A stretch of DNA of 64,000 nt from assembly GCA_928724745.1 (NCBI GenBank), contig CAKMXJ010000028.1, positions 1 through 64,000 on the forward strand, given 5' to 3'. Under the pieces are notes generated by a model. It ran no database searches, was not told where the DNA came from, and saw only the letters and a list, made by a program, of their open reading frames with translations. Positions 11,008 through 21,739 of the stretch are shown here, in pieces. Made by a program: the position numbers and the translations under genes. This DNA is from Anthracocystis setariae (lineage: Eukaryota > Basidiomycota > Ustilaginomycetes > Ustilaginales > Ustilaginaceae). Position 1 is the first letter of the stretch, and the number at the start of each line of letters is the position of its first letter.

Positions 11008-11163
11008 TGCCCGTATCTCCGTCAATAGGTTAAACTTTAACCCAAACTCAACGGCTTCTGGCGGCTCTTGGACAGCTCTACAACTCTCATTAGTACAGAT
11101 TTGATGATGAATTTCATGGTTGCTGAGGAGAGCCTTGTAACCCTAACCCTAACCCTAACCCTA
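11008..11163 (+). repeat. Diverged telomere-junction block with (CCCTAA)4
   Basis: Shares with the unit junctions the order: a TATCTCCG-type motif, then CTCTACAA, TCATTAGTACAGATTT, GGAGAGCC, TTGTAA and four CCCTAA repeats (11,139-11,163), but the bases between are different. It is therefore an older relative of the unit ends. It directly borders unique chromosome and may be the site where the array was first added to a chromosome end. Confidence 0.75.
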
Positions 11164-11335
11164 TCTTTCCGAGTGTAAGAGCTTGACTGTGCGGCATTTG
11201 TTCGCATCGCATCTGTCTCGGTTGCACTGACGAGCTCGGCGACTCTGACTTGGCAAAAGCGCATAGGCTCTGGAGGCCCGCTTGCGCGAGCGCGCGCTCT
11301 CCGGTGGCTGTGCTGCGTTAAGCTACTATGTATGG

Positions 11336-11345
11336 TATATATAAC
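11336..11345 (+). promoter_or_regulatory. TATA box of the gene at 11,381
   Basis: TATATATAAC lies 36-45 bp before the start codon, in otherwise GC-rich sequence. The short distance implies a very short leader or a transcription start close to the ATG. Confidence 0.5.
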
Positions 11346-11380
11346 ACACGAAATCAACGCAGCGGCTCAAGCGCTCGGCG

Positions 11381-12165
11381 ATGACCGACCCTCAGCCACA
11401 CAGAAAGCGCAGGATGGTGACGGCAGCATCAACGACTGTGGCTCGAGATGCGTTCTTCGAGTCATCTGAAAAACACCAACGGTTGGATCGACAAAGACAG
11501 CTCGATCAGCAACAGCAACACTTTGAATTGATCCTCGAGGCGCGCAGTCAGCAGTTGACGGTGCTGGCCAACATGTGCACCGCGCTGGAACGACAAAACG
11601 ACGTGTTGGACACCATTGCGCGCTCGGCCAATCAGCAGAGCCAGGCTCTGAAGCTGGTGGCTATGCGATTGGATCAGCACATGCACATGTGCTTGGCTGC
11701 AACCGCCGTGCCACCTCGACCCTCTCCATCATCATCGCCGTCACCGGTGGCGTCGGTGCCGCCGCCGCCGCCACCGCCGGTGCCACAGGTCAAGACGAGG
11801 ACGAGAAACGCTTCCGATGCCAACCGAACCCCGACGCGCAAAGGTTTGACTCGCTTGCAACCGCTGCACACGCCAACCGATCCCCCTCTAACGCTCAAAG
11901 GTAGGTTTTGGCAACGTCGATCGATGGCATAGAGAGCGTCGTTTGAGACCACCCAGCTCACCTTTGACTCTGTTTTTTTTGATTTACTGTTGTTATTGTT
12001 GTTGTTGTCCTTGCTGTGCTCGTCATCGGTGTTGGGGGTGGAGGACGTCCAGATCAGCTGCTAGCATCGCTCAAACGCAAAGCGATCGACATGAAACTGC
12101 GCGTGGATACCCATCAAGCCTATACCAAACTCTCTTTCGGTCCGCATCCGCAAGCGCGCTGCTGA
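11381..12165 (+). CDS. Coiled-coil protein of unknown function, two exons
   Basis: Exon 1 is 11381-11900 and exon 2 is 12053-12165. The donor AAAG/GTAGGT and acceptor GTCCAG/ATCAG give a 152-base intron and an open 210-residue product; without splicing the ORF ends 11 codons into the intron. Residues 30-105 are rich in Q, L, R and E with heptad-like spacing and should form a coiled coil; 110-135 is Pro/Ser-rich with a run of seven prolines; the C-terminus is basic. No family recognised. It is the first unique gene inside the telomeric array, 217 bp from the last CCCTAA tract, and converges with the gene at 13,859. Intron length matches the other host genes here (142 and 154). Confidence 0.6.
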
Positions 12166-12679
12166 TCGGGCACACAACCCGCAAGCATCTTTTCATTGAT
12201 TCATTGATTCATTCCCTCCCTCGCTGCTTCTGCTGCTGCTGCCTCTGCATTTTGTAATCAACGACTTTGAACCGCTCAATCAGTGCGTCACGTCAGCCCG
12301 GATCAATGCAATGTGACAGGGTAGGCAGGATTGCCCCTGGGTCTTGTGTTTGCCCTGAGGTCGGCTAAGAAAAGCTGCGGCGTTTGCGTTTGGATAATGC
12401 CATGCTGGACACCATCGAAGCATACTACTAAACTGTGCTGTACTGTACTAGCTACCTGTCACGAAGACGGACCTTGAGGGGGAAAAAAAAAATTAAAAAA
12501 GGAGGAAAAACGTCTTTTTTTGCCATCCTAAAAATGCCTTGTACAGTACTTCATGTTTCAGGTGCAACGTGACCCGCGGCGGCTCGAACGAAGCTGGCAA
12601 ACGAAAGAAAAATCAACCAAAAAAAAAAAAAAAAAATCAAAAGTTAAAAATATTAAAAGTTCGAGTAGTTTCTTTTTGT

Positions 12680-12865
12680 TGAAGGTCTAGGACGACTAGC
12701 GCATCGACTCGCGGCTGGTAAAGCTGAGTTACCGGCTCGCGAGACAATGGAACGAGCATAGGCCAGCTAGCTTAGTTTGACACCGTACACTGTTGTCTTG
12801 TGACTACATCGTACACTGTCTTTACTTTGATCGGAATGCCAGAACCAGTTACTCGATGATACAAC
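12680..12865 (+). mobile_element. LTR fragment of a Ty1/copia-type element
   Basis: Aligns with 31,690-31,860, which follows a copia RNase H relic. Shared stretches include GGACTAGCG or its variant GACGACTAGCG, AAGCTGAG, CCGGCTC, CGAGACAATG, TACACT, TTGTCTTG and GATCGGAATGCC versus TATCGGAATCCC. Similarity is around three quarters over 170 bp. No internal region is next to it, so it is a solo or truncated LTR. Confidence 0.6.
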
Positions 12866-12963
12866 CTGATCATCTCGGTACGTTTCAACAGCTCGCTTGG
12901 TGGTGTGGATCTTAAAGAGGCCCTTTTCGGATTGTTGAGCGCAGCAAAATTGCAATCGATTGT

Positions 12964-13024
12964 GCAGTACAGTACAGTACAGTACATTGCAGTACAATTA
13001 CAGTGCGGTGGAATACAGTACAGT
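12964..13024 (+). repeat. CAGTA/AGTAC microsatellite
   Basis: Repeated CAGTA and variants. The same word recurs in short bursts across 12-37 kb, for example at 16,100, 22,033, 24,387 and 27,457. Confidence 0.7.
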
Positions 13025-13147
13025 GTGCAGAGCGGTGCGGTGCAGAGGAGCCCAAGCTAGAGATCCAATCTCACTCGTCCAGGTTAGCGCATCCCAGGGC
13101 CGTGCAGAAGCCCGATTACGTTTTTTTTTCCTTTTTTTTCTTCCACG

Positions 13148-13859
13148 TCAATGTGGACTTTTGTTCGCAACGGTCGACACGCTTGTCTTTGTTGTTGTTG
13201 ATTCTGTTGTTGTTGTGGTGGTGGTGGTGGTGGTGATGGTTCGAGTGGTTGTGGTGGTTGTGGTGGTGGTGGTGGTTGTTGGATCTTTATAGGCGACAGT
13301 GCTTGTAGAGCTAGTGTCATAGGCATGCGTGCGGTCAAGCATCGCGTCGTCGTCGTTCATGGTGACGTCAGTGTTGGGGCAATCCGTGGTGGTGGTGGGA
13401 GACGTGCTCGCATGCAGCTCGACGACGTTGTAAGGAGCGGCTGGGACGCCATCGTGAGGCGTTGTACTAGTCATTGACACATCCTCCAAATCGATCTCGC
13501 TATCGCCCTGGCTTGCACTGCTGCTTTCGAGCGCCGAGGTGGAGTCGTCGTGACAAGCAGGCACAGGAGGCCGGACCAGAAACGTGGGGTTGAAGATGCG
13601 CGATCGTCGAGGCTGCACGTTGATGGGCACCGATTCAACCAGCACTTGTTGCTGTTTCGGTTGAACCTCAAGCCGCTGTTGGCGCGGACGAGATTGATAC
13701 CGAGGCAAGCTGTCCCCCAAAGAAAAAAAAAAAAAACAAAAAACAAAAAGGAAATGGAAAAGAAATGAAATAAATGCGATCCGATCTGTGGGTACAGTAC
13801 AATTGCACCACAGTGTGCAAATAATTTAATAAATGACTGTAAAGTACTCACCGTGACAT
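13148..13859 (-). CDS. Low-complexity Thr-rich protein, two exons
   Basis: The first exon is only eight bases (13859-13852: ATG TCA CG) and ends at a consensus donor GTGAGT. The acceptor GGACAG at 13,710 leads into 13709-13148, giving a 189-residue product starting MSRLPRYQSRPRQQ. The intron is 142 bases. Residues 1-45 are basic and Gln-rich, 60-90 acidic and Ser-rich; the last 45 residues are almost all Thr, encoded by a GTT/GGT-type microsatellite. No domain recognised. The Thr-rich tail may be non-coding if a further splice occurs, and the gene could be a low-complexity nuclear protein. A GA microsatellite lies directly upstream (13,863-13,884). Confidence 0.4.
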
Positions 13860-15108
13860 TTTGAGAGAGAGAGAGAGAGAGAGAAATTGCACGAGTAACC
13901 CTTGTAAATGTGGCTAGGCCTTTTTTAGGCTGCTGCGACTGCTTTATATGCGTCTGTAGGCCGCCCTAACTCATGGCCGAGTGCGCCGCTGCGTACGCGG
14001 AGCTACAGAATGACAGAATGCAGACGATACAAAAAAAAGCCAGCTTGAAAGCCGACGGTCATATTAATATAATGGTCGTGAGGCTCAATCATTGTCACCG
14101 GCAATGGCAGAGGCGAAAAGATGGTCGTCTCAAACAAGAGGTTAGGCTAATCCATCCGATCCGCCTCTATCCAACCCCGGCTCGCTGCGAGGCTGAGCCA
14201 AATAGAGTATGTCAGACGAGGAAAAGATCAGACGCGGGTTAGAGTACTAGAGTACTGTACGGTATACAAATACAGTAATAATAATAGTAGTGGGGACTTG
14301 TGCAGCCATTTGTGGCACAAATGCGCGCCCGCACTTGTATAACCTCGCCAGGTGCCTGCGCGTTAAACACGTTTTCATTCGTGTCCATTTTCTTGACCAT
14401 ACCAGATTGCCACGGGCAAACTCGTGAAAGTTGGCATGTATTTGCATCAGCGCAATCTCGAGTAATAACAGGCATCTCGGTCACAGTCGCTGATCCGTGC
14501 ATGTCCAAAGACTCGTCAGTGCACCAGTTTGGCTCGCCTCGGCGTCGAGGTGACCTTGACCTTTCGCGATACCATATTTGTCCAAGTTTCGTCCAAGTTT
14601 CGGACTAACGCAAGGGCTTATTGATAGCACACGATACATTTTTAGCCGATACAGTTTAAATCAAGCAACATCAACGGTCGTCTTTGTTGAGATTTAGGTC
14701 CGAGTCATTACCAGCGAAAAAAAAAAATCACAAGTGGCAATGGCGCGTCACTGTCCACAACTTGTCGCCCAACAAGAAGGCGCCGTGACTCTAAGCTTCT
14801 ATAGCACGGCAATTGTCCAATTTCACGACTGACATACGACAACAATGTGTAGTGCTACTACCGACGTCACTATTTTTAGCAACACTGCATTACATAAACC
14901 GGTTACTTGTGTCAGAAATTATAGACAAAACAAAACGACTGATACCTTGTGTACCGTTGGGTGTCAACCTATGACACCAATAGACCAACTTTTCTATCAT
15001 TTGATAACTTTATTGGGTAGCATCTATATTAAGCATACATTTCATAGCATCATCAAGCTGCACCAACCGGTAGAACATGTCGAAAAGAGAGAGAGAGGAG
15101 GGTAAGTC
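13860..15108. other. Intergenic DNA, no gene seen
   Basis: Starts with a (GA)11 microsatellite at 13,863-13,884, which lies in the promoter of the minus-strand gene. The remaining 1.2 kb holds only short unrelated ORFs and no recognisable repeat. Confidence 0.55.
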
Positions 15109-15354
15109 GTGGCAGGCCTCGCACTCTCAAGCCCGAAGACACTGACCAATTCAATCTACAAGAAGGACGACGACATCGAGGTCTTCTGTCGTCGCATCTT
15201 GGACATGACTAACACCAAAGGTGCCGGACTTGTCCGCGATGTTCTTTCCTTATGCCTGCGTGGTGCCGATTCACATTGGTACGCCAACCTGCGCGGAAAG
15301 ACGACCGCGTTGGTGTCCGCAGCATCCCAACCGGATGTGGGTTCTTGTCCTTAA
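15109..15354 (+). pseudogene. LTR-retrotransposon Gag fragment
   Basis: About 60 codons resemble the central helical part of retrotransposon Gag: DDDIEVFCRRI, then a spacer, VLSLCLRGADSHWYANL. The acidic start, the CLRGxAxxWY signature and the spacing fit the Gag family found next to fungal LTR elements. Upstream, a second frame reads LKPEDTDQFN, the segment expected just before, so the fragment is frameshifted. No Cys-knuckle, protease or polymerase follows. It is a relic and cannot be assigned safely to copia or Ty3. Confidence 0.55.
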
Positions 15355-16549
15355 GCAGCAATTGGGTATGGTATGAGTGCAACGGAGGCTTTATATGCCC
15401 TCGACACTCAGAGACCGCAAAGTGCTTATACTAGACGAGCCGCGGGTCTCGCCTTCAAGGGACATCTTGCAATCACCGCGCGCCTTTTTCAGCGTTAAAG
15501 GCACCCAGCCGAGGCTCTCTCGTCTGTACACGCGGTCCACCTTGTCGATCATCTACGAGCCATGGGCGTACCAGCTGTCTCTGAGGCCGCTCAACGGGGG
15601 GGGGAGGGCATTGCGACGAATCACGCTCACTGCCTTTTAGCCTTGACGTTGCACCATCATCTTGTATTGGCACGACGCTGCGTTGTGGATAGCACGCACT
15701 CGCCGTATCTTTAATTTTGACCCTTCCGATCCCTCCCTTAAGCTCCGCCTGTATGTACCGCTGCTCTTCTCTGCGCTCAACCGGCCACCTTACGGCGCGC
15801 TGGGAGCCTTTGAGCCAGCGAGCTAGCTCACTGACCCGCAATCTAACAGTTATCTCTCTGTTGTGGGTTTTCCCAAAGTTTTGACAGTTGAAGGGCAACA
15901 AGTTGTCGCTGTGAAATGTCAAAACGTTGGAACTTTGTGAGATCACAAGGTTGCAACAGGGCAGTTCATTTTCGCGACAACATTGTGCTGTTCCGAGGCC
16001 AAAAAAAAAAAAAAATGCCTACAGTCCAGTGAATTCAAATTCGAGTTAAAGTCAAGCGTCACGTATGGCGATAGGCAAGCGGACAGTGTGAGGGAGCGGC
16101 GTAATACTGTACTGTAGCTTTGTTACACAGCGTGACAGCAGAGGCGGTCCCAGAAACACATTTGTCCGAAAACGGCTCGTGACCAAAGCCTATTGCATGA
16201 ATCACCATCGGGTAGCGCCGAGCGGAAACCGAGCCAACCTTGTTGCCTCTTGTTGGAGAGCGTTTCGTTGGCTGTTGGATCCGGTCAAACGTGATTGAAA
16301 AATTCTATGCGTGTGATTTGGTGGCTTCCATTTAGCCACACACCCCAACGTGAACGCATCATTTCGATCTGATCCATCTTTCGAGCAACTTGAATTGAAT
16401 TGATTTGATTTGATTCGATTCGATTCGATTCATTTTTGAGTTTTGCAGCTGTTAAGTCGAATTTGGGGCTGAGTCGGCATCATCCCATTTCAACCAAACC
16501 GTTTCAACCAACAATACTACCACCACCACCACCACCCTTGATCCCGTCA
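15355..16549. other. Intergenic DNA, no gene seen
   Basis: No ORF here has coding character and no repeat copy was found elsewhere in the window. A short ACTGTACTGTA burst occurs near 16,102, and TTGATT/CGATT short repeats at 16,393-16,433 precede the F-box-like relic. Confidence 0.5.
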
Positions 16550-18035
16550 ATGGCGGATTCCAAGAAAAGCAAAGCAGCTTCAGAGCGACAGACCATCAAA
16601 AAACACAGAGCCACGATGCCCGAACCCAAGCAACAAGCCGCTACGACGCCTGCAACGCCTGCAACACCTGAAACGCTGCTGGACCTTGCCAACGAGCTTC
16701 TGTCCATCACCATTGCCCAAGGTCTATTTTGACATTTTCGCGAGCCCGATGGAATACTGCGCCATGCATGACTCCTACACCTGCCACTGTCGCAACTACA
16801 AACAGTCCCGCCAAAGGAGCTGGTTCAGGTTTAGCTTGCCTTTGGTGTATCCGCTCATTCTTTCATCTACTCGCTTTGTCTCGTCAGCCGTGCATCTCGT
16901 TGCCAACACCTTACGGCCAAGACTTGTCAGCATGCATCGCCTACATGTTGTGTCCGTCTTTTGCATCCATCTTGACCCACACGCCACACGTTCGCATCGA
17001 TTTCGACAGCTTGGATCAGTATCGTAGCAATGCCAATCGGTATCTTGCTCACATCGACCTGATCTGCCTCTCGGCCGTTGAGCTTGAGACGCTCGAGTTC
17101 GACGATTTGGTCCTGAATGCCGCACACCAACTGTCTCAGCTATGGTGTCTCGGCTTTCGACTCTTTGACCAAGCGCCTCCATTGCGATTCGACCTCACCG
17201 CCTCATATCTGCTCCAAGCTCTGCCCGCCATCTTTGCATCTTTGCATTCTGGCCGAGATCAATCAGACCCGTCGTTGTCGCCTTGGCGTCCCGACGCCCT
17301 CCAACGCCTTTTTGGCTCAGTGGTACCACATTGTCAAGCCGTCCGCCCAATCCGAGCCCAAAGCCAAATCCGAGGCAGGTGGGCAACCAGGCAAAGGCTT
17401 TGCAAAGCTCAAGCACGTCTTTCTCCTCATGGATGGCAATCGCGGCATCTCGATCGACCACTATGCCAACCTCTTTCTGATTCCGCCTCACCTCCCCTCT
17501 GTAGTGCGCCGGTCGCCGCTATCCACGCCGATCGAGATCCAACCGCGTGCAATGCGTGACCCCACGACGAGTGCGCTAGCGGCGTGACAGCCTGTCCATC
17601 GCTCTCGTCGCTCACGTTTGTTCTGTGGCACGGTTTGATCAACACGTCGTTCTTGCATGCCATGCTCCATCTGGCCCACCCATCATCATCCCAAGCTGGT
17701 CCGACTCAATCTCATCTCGCTTCGGCTGCGCTACAAGCCCAGCTCGGTGAATTCCAACCTCACTCTGGAACAGTGGTTCCAGTACAAGGTGGTTCCCCAT
17801 GCTTGCGCTTGCGCACGACTTATTTCAGGATAAGCTTGAGCAGCTGCGCATTTACATTCTCACCAACACCAAAGACGACGAGCCACTGAAGGCCGCCATT
17901 CAAATCCATCAAGACGCTTTCAGCAGCATTTGGGTCGAGACCATCAAGATTGTTGGCAGATACAAACCCCGAGTGGTGGATGGCAAGCAAGGCTTCCGAG
18001 ATCCACCAGACTTTGTGCCGCATAGATTTTGTTAG
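16550..18035 (+). pseudogene. Decayed F-box/leucine-rich-repeat-like gene
   Basis: Readable coding segments follow each other on the + strand but in changing frames. 16550-16725 has a basic start and LLDLANELLS, like the first helix of an F-box. 16980-17160 contains HVRIDFDSLDQ and AVELETLEFDDL. 17330-17540 contains KLKHVFLLMDGNRG. 17596-17680 and 17690-17790 contain Leu-rich segments such as SLTFVLWHGL and LVRLNLISLRLRY. 17829-18035 ends the gene. A possible 40-base intron (GTGGTT to TTTCAG, 17,789-17,828) explains one shift; the others look like indels. F-box proteins bind Skp1 and select substrates for ubiquitin ligases; here no intact product is possible as read. Heavily mis-sequenced or many-intron alternatives remain. 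Confidence 0.4.
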
Positions 18036-18162
18036 CTATCGAGTCCGCCAGCAGCAACGATTGGAATGGCTCGACTGGCAGAACATCCAGGCTATCTGTT
18101 TAATCAACGCTCAAGTGCCGTACTCCTACCAATGATTGTGTGTGAAACAGATTTGAGAGATT

Positions 18163-18673
18163 TCAACAGCGGGTTGCTAACTGTTCATCAGGTTGTGCGT
18201 AGACGAAAGCCGAGGAGAGCGTTGAGCTGGGCAAGCTGGATGAAGCCGTCTGCATGGTACGCGGGCGCGGACGATGCGACGGTGGCGTCCTGAACGTCTC
18301 GATCGCACGTTTCTTCGACACAGGACTCAGCGCATCAAAGTCTTGCGTTGTCAAGTGTCGCAGAGGTCGTGTTGCAGTCTCGTGAGGTCGTGTTGCAGTC
18401 TCATACAGGTCTTGGCCAGCCTCGACCTCGGCCTCCAACATGGCTGAAACCATGGAGAGAGTCTGCTCCGATGGAGCCCACTGTGCCGGCGGCATCACAT
18501 CGCTAAACAGCGAAGAGTACTGTGGGTCGCAAGTCCATGCTCCCAAGTCGTTCATGATCGATTCCGACTGCCTTGGAGGAGGTGCCTCTGGTTCTCCTGG
18601 TAGATCCGGTCCATTCGCAAGCGACGACTGGTTGCCTGACTCGTAGCCATCGTTGTTGTCGTCTTCATTGTCT

Positions 18674-18706
<33 letters not shown>

Positions 18707-19788
18707 TGGTCAAGCAGGGGTTCTGCTTGGCCGCAATCAAAGTCGACACGAGTACCACCATCAACGAGCACATATGAGTTCGAGAGCTGAGTGTGAACCA
18801 AAGTGAGCTGGTCGACGAGATTGTGCTTGACCTGCGAGGGCACATTGAGCGCTTGCACAACCTCGTTCTCGAGGTAGAACGACCACAAAGTAAGTGTGCG
18901 TTGGATTGCAAGCGGTGCTGCTGGGCTTGACATCATCGTGTACACCAGACTTTGCAATTTCGGATGGCAAAGTAGTGGTAGACCGAGTTGATTGGACTGG
19001 CTGGGGAGGGGGAGGAGACGGAAGTGAGCCTGTTGTAGGAACAGCTCAAGGTCTTGCTCGGCTTGGATTCTGATCTGGTCTTGAGGCACTGTATCGATGC
19101 GAATCAGAGCGTCGGCCATGTCGTTGATTCGATGAAGTCGCTGCAAGGCACGGTTGTCAGCAAATCGCGTCTCGGCCTCAAAGTATCGCTTGATAGGTCG
19201 ACCCTTTGAATTGGCAGCAGCAGCAGCTGCTGCTGCCGCTGCTTGAGTGTCACGCGTGGTGCAGCGGTTAGGCAGCACGTTCAGCTCCTTGAGACGATCA
19301 ATGTAGATATCCTTGGATGGTTTGCGCACAGCTGGCAAGCCACCACAAGTCCCTGGCTCAACGCTACATGGTCGGTTCGAGGCTTGGCACGGAATGCATC
19401 TTGGATTGCTTGTAGGGCGGGTACTTGCTTTGCTACAGAATTCGAGCTGCTTGACTACGTCTGGAGAAGGAGAGTAGAAGCATGTCCCTGGCTCGCATGA
19501 GCTACACGGCCGCTCTTGTTGAGCAGCGTCCTCCTGGCCTGGAGCAGCGCATGGCCAGGTCTGTCCAAGTCGATAGCGTCCACGTTTATCCAGCATCTCC
19601 TTCCATGGTGTGTGATCAGCCAGTGACGGCTGCTTTTCCTCCTCAAGGGCAGCGGCAGCGTAGATGTTGATCGACTTGACGCTTTCCTGCCACTTTTTTA
19701 GATTGAATGATGGCCTGCACGACGACAACGATGACGATGACGATGATGCCAGTGATCGGGATGACGATGAGGCATCACGTGCTACCAT
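18163..19788 (-). CDS. Paired cysteine-cluster protein, possible Zn-cluster regulator
   Basis: A 541-residue protein with no intron needed. Two cysteine groups lie near the N-terminus: Cys95-x2-Cys98-x4-Cys103 and Cys131-x2-Cys134-x6-Cys141. The second is the half-site spacing of a fungal Zn2Cys6 finger. It is followed by KDIYIDRLKELNVLPN (159-174), similar in position and character to the segment after the cysteines in the accessory genes of the retroelements at 37,115, 38,566 and 56,855. Further features are a run of nine or ten Ala (about 185-195), a run of ten Asp near residue 360 and a Ser-rich tail. A nuclear DNA-binding role is inference. It could be the host source of the element genes or a domesticated copy. 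It is divergent to the FAR1-like gene at 20,496. Confidence 0.6.
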
Positions 19789-20495
19789 GCTGGGCTTGCT
19801 GACTTGGCGCAGGGCCAGCAGCCCTAGGTACAGTACGTTGCGAGGCGATCAACAGCCGCCAAATCAACGCCCACAGTTGATGACGTTTGTTCCGAGTGAA
19901 TGAAAGGCGTGAGATTGAATGGTGGGACAATACTATACAGTAGAGAAACCCACGACCGACCGTCTTTGCTTGGGATGAAACTTGGATGGTCGGAGGTGGT
20001 GATGGAAACAGGGAGATGAAGTGAGGACGTGAGAGAGAGGAAAGAGAGAGAGAGAGAGAGCGGGGGCGGCAATCGTCCACAAGTGTACAGACATGCTTTC
20101 GTGGTCGAGAGGTGCTGGAACGTGTAAGGAGAACCAATGACGAGGGTTGAGGCGAGGAAATGCACCGACGAGGTTAAGTTTGTCTTGTTCTTAGACAAAG
20201 ACAGACGAGGCTAAACCCACCTGTCGAGGGACTGAAGCGTTCGACTTGATGGGATCTCATCTCATGCGACGGCTGCGCAGGTGAGATGCAGCTCGAGCTT
20301 GCTGTGGATCTGCTCTGCTGATCTGTGGTTTGCTCGATTTGTGCGATTCATTTGCATGCATGCATGCTTGCAACAATGCCATCACCTTGTTTCAATCACC
20401 TCATTTCGACACTATCATTGGCTCGTCTTTGCGGCTGGCACCAACAACGCGTGCTTGTTGAAGGCTATCTAGGTTTGAAAGACGACGCGATAAGG

Positions 20496-20730
20496 ATGGA
20501 AGTCAAGCTCAACGATGCAGGAGGCAGCGTGTGCCAACTCGATGGCACCAGTCGCAGCTTACGCTTCGCATCTCGGCAAGAGGCAGTGGACGAGCTCAAG
20601 AAGCTAGCTGCACAGCATGGTTTTGTCCTCAACGTGCGCACTTCAACCGAAAAGTACGCCTATCTGGAATGTGGCCTGGGTGGCGGTCCAACGTCGAAGC
20701 GCAAGAACAAGGCAGGCAACAGCGAGGTAG

Positions 20731-20819
<89 letters not shown>

Positions 20820-21485
20820 AACGGTGACAAGTGTCAATTTCAAGCAAAGGTTTATAATACATCTCGAAGCGTCATGGAGGCGTGGGCAATGCGCGTACTC
20901 GAGCCTCGACACAACCATATCGTCAAGACGGAATGTCCTATCAAGACAGTCGATGGCGTGGTTGCGGTGGAGCAGCCAGCCATGTGCATTACCACCGGCG
21001 ACAAGGCCAACCAAGCGAATCTTGGCAGTGCGGCATGGTTCCAAGCGAGACGCACCGAACGTGAGATCGAGAATGACGGCAACAGTGGAGTAACGGATCC
21101 GCGTGTTTGGCGCCTAAGTAGCAGCAGTAGCAGCGATGAGGATCAAGACCAAGACGACGACAATGCACCTGATGCACGCATCCGAGCCAACCAAGCAAGA
21201 AGCGATGGCGATGCCAGTACCGATCAACTTGCCACCAACTTTTCGCTTGCTGTAGATGGAAACAGCAGCAGCAGCAGCAACACGATTCGAGAATCCAAAC
21301 CAAATCCTGTTGCGCTACTTCTGGATGCACCTCTGCATTCAACGCTCGAGGCACTGGACCGAATCGTACAGCAAGATGAAAGGCTGGCCGAATTGACGCA
21401 CCACAAGATCAAGCAGCTGCAGTCGATAGTATCGCGGCTTGAGCGTCGCAGCCCAACCGATCGCGGGTCGATGAGCCAACGGTAG
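20496..21485 (+). CDS. FAR1/WRKY-GCM1-like zinc-finger protein
   Basis: A 329-residue protein carrying the zinc-finger pattern of FAR1 and related transposase-derived DNA-binding domains. SLRFASRQEAVDELKKLA is followed by GFVLNVRTS, Cys59, Cys113, a Trp, and His139-Asn-His141. The 25 residues between Cys113 and the HxH fit the family. Between Cys59 and Cys113 lies a (Gln-Thr) run encoded by about 15 copies of the hexamer CAGACG (20,731-20,819), which lengthens the loop and should vary between strains. No MULE transposase domain follows; the C-terminus is acidic, then Ser-rich, with a Leu-rich coiled coil near 290-320. The start is the first ATG that keeps the domain; the frame is open further upstream to 20,325 but reads like non-coding sequence. 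Probably a nuclear regulator derived from a transposase. Confidence 0.55.
20731..20819 (+). repeat. CAGACG hexamer microsatellite in coding sequence
   Basis: About 15 tandem copies encode alternating Gln and Thr. Because the unit is six bases, length changes keep the frame. Confidence 0.9.
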
Positions 21486-21739
21486 CAGCAGTGGTGATGC
21501 GGCGACGCGCACCCGCGCCCAAGATTCGGCGAGCTCACCATCGAGATGAGGGTTGGTTGTTTCAAATTCGAATGTCAAGCCGTTCCGTTCAAGGTCATGG
21601 TGCTGAGCAGAAGTATGTAACAGTGTATGTGTGTGCGTGTATGGACCACTGCGGTTGTGGCTGTGGCTGTGGCTGTGTATGTGTATCACAGTGGAGATCA
21701 CAGTGGAGATCACAGTTGCCACGAATCGAAGCGTTCTCC

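Larger units (their letters stand above)
10124..11380 (+). other. Array-to-chromosome border, non-coding
   Basis: Holds the trailer of the innermost unit, a T-rich tract (10,710-10,871), a shortened junction block with its CCCTAA tract (10,871-10,966), a diverged second junction block (11,008-11,163), then 217 bp of unique DNA that form the promoter of the gene at 11,381. No gene is supported; the F-rich and K-rich ORFs across the T-rich tract are translations of the tract. Confidence 0.75.
12166..13147. other. Intergenic DNA with an LTR scrap and AGTAC microsatellite
   Basis: Contains the LTR-like fragment listed at 12,680-12,865 and a short microsatellite of CAGTA units at 12,964-13,024. 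A CTG-rich stretch near 12,228 and A-rich runs at 12,482 and 12,619 are simple sequence. No gene is supported. Confidence 0.6.

Noticed and set aside
10624..11104. Phe-rich and Lys-rich ORFs across 10.6-11.1 kb
   Set aside because: They translate the T-rich tract and its complement; no other coding sign.
2303..11163. CCCTAA tracts as true chromosome ends
   Set aside because: Each has only one to four repeats and sequence continues on both sides; they are interstitial.
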